From NCBI GenBank assembly GCA_937907975.1, contig CALEQS010000190.1, forward strand, positions 1-7,725: a stretch of DNA of 7,725 bases, read 5' to 3'. The DNA is from an uncultured Clostridia bacterium. Its GTDB lineage: Bacteria; Bacillota; Clostridia; Oscillospirales; Oscillospiraceae. The notes beneath the pieces were generated by a model. That model had not been told where the DNA came from. It worked only from the letters and a program-made list of their open reading frames with translations, and ran no database searches. Below are positions 6,271 to 7,725 of this stretch, piece by piece (the first letter of the stretch is position 1; each line of letters starts with the position of its first letter). A program made the position numbers and the translations under genes.

Positions 6271-7578
6271 ATGGTGCGCACTGCAAAACGCGATCTGACC
6301 CGACAGCAGCAGCTGGCCCGGGGGCCGGTGGATCTGCCCTATCTGGGGCTTGTGCTGATCCTGCTGGGCATCGGCCTTGTCATGCTGCTGTCATCCTCCT
6401 CGTATGTGGCGTCCATTGAGAAGACCTCCAATTATGACGGCGCATATTACTTCAAGCGTCAGGCCGCCTTTGCGGCCATGGGGCTTGTGGTCATGTACTT
6501 TGTCTCGAAATTCGACTATCAGCGCCTGCGCGGCATATCGGTCTTTGTGCTGGGCCTTGCCATTTTACTGCTGATCGCCGTGCTGATCCCCCATGTGGGC
6601 GTCACCCATAACAACGCCACACGCTGGCTGAAGATCGGCGTGGAGTTCCAGCCCTCGGAGGTGGCCAAGATCGGTGTGGTGCTGTTCTTTGCCGCCCGGC
6701 TGAGCAAGCGGGAGCAGTATAAGACCAAACCCTCGAAAAACCGATACAGCAAGCCGGTGGAGAAGATCCGCCGCTTCTGGTACTGGTCCGAGCTCAATGA
6801 GCTGTGGCCGCTCATCCTGATCCTGCTGGTGGTGGCCCTCCTGCTGATCCGGGAGCCCCACCTGTCCGCCACCATCCTGATCTTTGCCGCCGCGGCCGCC
6901 ATTCTGTTTGCCGCCGGCGTCAAGCTGTTCTGGTTCGTGTTGGGCGGCGGACTGGGCGCGTTCGGCGTCTGGTTTCTGCTGGTGGTCATCGGTTACAACG
7001 GCAGCCGTATTGAAATGTGGAAAAATCCCTGGGCAGATCCTGGCGACAAGGGCTATCAGATCGTCCAGTCCCTCTACGCCGTGGCCTCCGGCGGCCTGAG
7101 CGGCCTCGGCTTCGGCATGAGCCGCCAGAAGTTCGCCTACCTGCCCGAGGAGCAGAACGACTACATCTTCTCCATCGTCTGCGAGGAGATGGGCTTCATC
7201 GGTGCGGCCATCATCATCGCTCTGTTCGCCTTGCTGGTCATCCGGGGCTATTGGCTGGCTCTCCACGCCCGCGACCGCTTCGGCGCACTGACCATCGTGG
7301 GTATCACCACCCTGATGGCGGTGCAGGTGTTCCTGAACATCGCCGTTGTCACCAACCTGATCCCCTCCACCGGCATCGCCCTGCCCTTCTTCAGCTACGG
7401 CGGTACGGCACTGGTCATCCAGCTGGCGGAGATGGGTATCGTGCTGAGTATTTCGCGCCAGATCCCCGCCCCGCCGGAGCCGGCGAAAAAGCCGCTGACC
7501 CGTGCGGAGAAAAAGGCGCTGAAGAAGGTCAAAAAAGCGGAAGCCAAAGCTGCCAAGGCGGCGGAAAAGGCGGAGTGA
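6271..7578 (+). CDS. ftsW: Peptidoglycan polymerase FtsW (SEDS family; SpoVE is a close alternative)
   Basis: SEDS proteins polymerise lipid II into glycan strands in the membrane and work with a class B PBP, here most likely the one encoded upstream. The 435-residue protein has about ten membrane segments beginning at residue 22. It carries NATRWLKIGVEFQPSEVAK (115-133), and LPEEQNDYIFS (291-301) with Asp297, which aligns with the essential acidic residue of FtsW. PSTGIALPFFSYGGTAL (365-381) is the SEDS signature. At 194-200 REPHLSA replaces the more usual QPDLGT. A charged cytoplasmic loop spans about 145-178, and the last 30 residues are a Lys/Ala/Glu-rich tail. The ATG follows AAGGAGG (6257-6263) by seven bases; an in-frame GTG at 6274 is less well spaced. 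FtsW, SpoVE and RodA are close relatives, and the dcw position favours FtsW/SpoVE. Confidence 0.94.
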   Translation: MVRTAKRDLTRQQQLARGPVDLPYLGLVLILLGIGLVMLLSSSSYVASIEKTSNYDGAYYFKRQAAFAAMGLVVMYFVSKFDYQRLRGISVFVLGLAILLLIAVLIPHVGVTHNNATRWLKIGVEFQPSEVAKIGVVLFFAARLSKREQYKTKPSKNRYSKPVEKIRRFWYWSELNELWPLILILLVVALLLIREPHLSATILIFAAAAAILFAAGVKLFWFVLGGGLGAFGVWFLLVVIGYNGSRIEMWKNPWADPGDKGYQIVQSLYAVASGGLSGLGFGMSRQKFAYLPEEQNDYIFSIVCEEMGFIGAAIIIALFALLVIRGYWLALHARDRFGALTIVGITTLMAVQVFLNIAVVTNLIPSTGIALPFFSYGGTALVIQLAEMGIVLSISRQIPAPPEPAKKPLTRAEKKALKKVKKAEAKAAKAAEKAE

Positions 7579-7617
7579 AGGCTTGCCCTGCGGTGCAGCT
7601 GATTTACGGTTTTAGGA

Positions 7618-7725
7618 CTTGGCTCCCCCTCTGGGGGAGCTGGCTGCGCCGCAGGCGCAGACTGAGAGGGCCTTTCGCAGACTTGCCAGTGCATCGCCCT
7701 CTCCGTCACGGCGTTCCGCCGTGCC
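7618..7725 (+). repeat. Structured interspersed repeat, copy 3 (cut by window end)
   Basis: The first 26 bases match copy 1 at 25 positions, including an 8-bp terminal hairpin (7622-7640, loop TCT). Next come a 7-bp hairpin at 7644-7660 (CTGCGCC, loop GCA, GGCGCAG), a long-range stem 7664-7671 with 7696-7703, and a 7-bp hairpin at 7707-7723 (CACGGCG, loop TTC, CGCCGTG), in the same order as in copy 1. The 3' half lies beyond the window. It starts 39 bases after the ftsW stop. Copies 1 and 3 are both preceded a few bases upstream by GTTTTAGG. Confidence 0.82.

Noticed and set aside
4790..7725. The repeats as a CRISPR array
   Set aside because: The copies are about 200 bp long, separated by whole genes, and have terminal inverted repeats. 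There are no short regular spacers.

Overview
The window is a piece of a bacterial division and cell-wall (dcw) cluster. All genes are on the + strand, in the order rsmH (5' end cut off), ftsL, a PASTA-bearing class B penicillin-binding protein (ftsI/spoVD type), a small MurE-like protein, mraY and ftsW. The DNA is GC-rich. The two-PASTA transpeptidase and the short FtsL with a YIDL segment after the coiled coil suggest a high-GC Firmicute of the Clostridia, probably Oscillospiraceae (Faecalibacterium/Subdoligranulum/Gemmiger-like). That placement is inferred from gene style, not from a marker gene.

Layout: 1-894 rsmH (partial); 926-1522 ftsL; 1523-1668 a gap with a strong 14-bp hairpin and a 14-bp palindrome; 1669-4107 the PASTA transpeptidase, starting at GTG; 4100-4765 a reduced MurE-like frame overlapping its end; 4737-4766 a near-consensus sigma-A promoter inside the tail of that frame; 4790-4981 structured repeat copy 1; 5038-6027 mraY; 6035-6241 repeat copy 2; 6271-7578 ftsW; 7618-7725 repeat copy 3, cut by the window end.

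The intact genes fit together. RsmH modifies 16S rRNA and customarily opens the cluster. FtsL is a divisome scaffold. MraY makes lipid I. FtsW polymerises lipid II, and the class B PBP cross-links the product as FtsW's partner. No intact Mur ligase gene is present: murD is absent between mraY and ftsW, and the place usually held by murE/murF holds only a shortened MurE-like frame without a P-loop lysine, the DHLDYH segment or the C-terminal ligase domain.

Two things stand out. One is that pseudo-ligase, whose last codons carry the mraY-proximal promoter. The other is a roughly 190-210 bp interspersed repeat, present three times in the same orientation in the intergenic spaces. It has terminal inverted repeats and a chain of short hairpins with three-base loops whose stems are kept by compensating changes between copies. 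Copy 1 would form most of the leader of any mraY transcript started at the new promoter.
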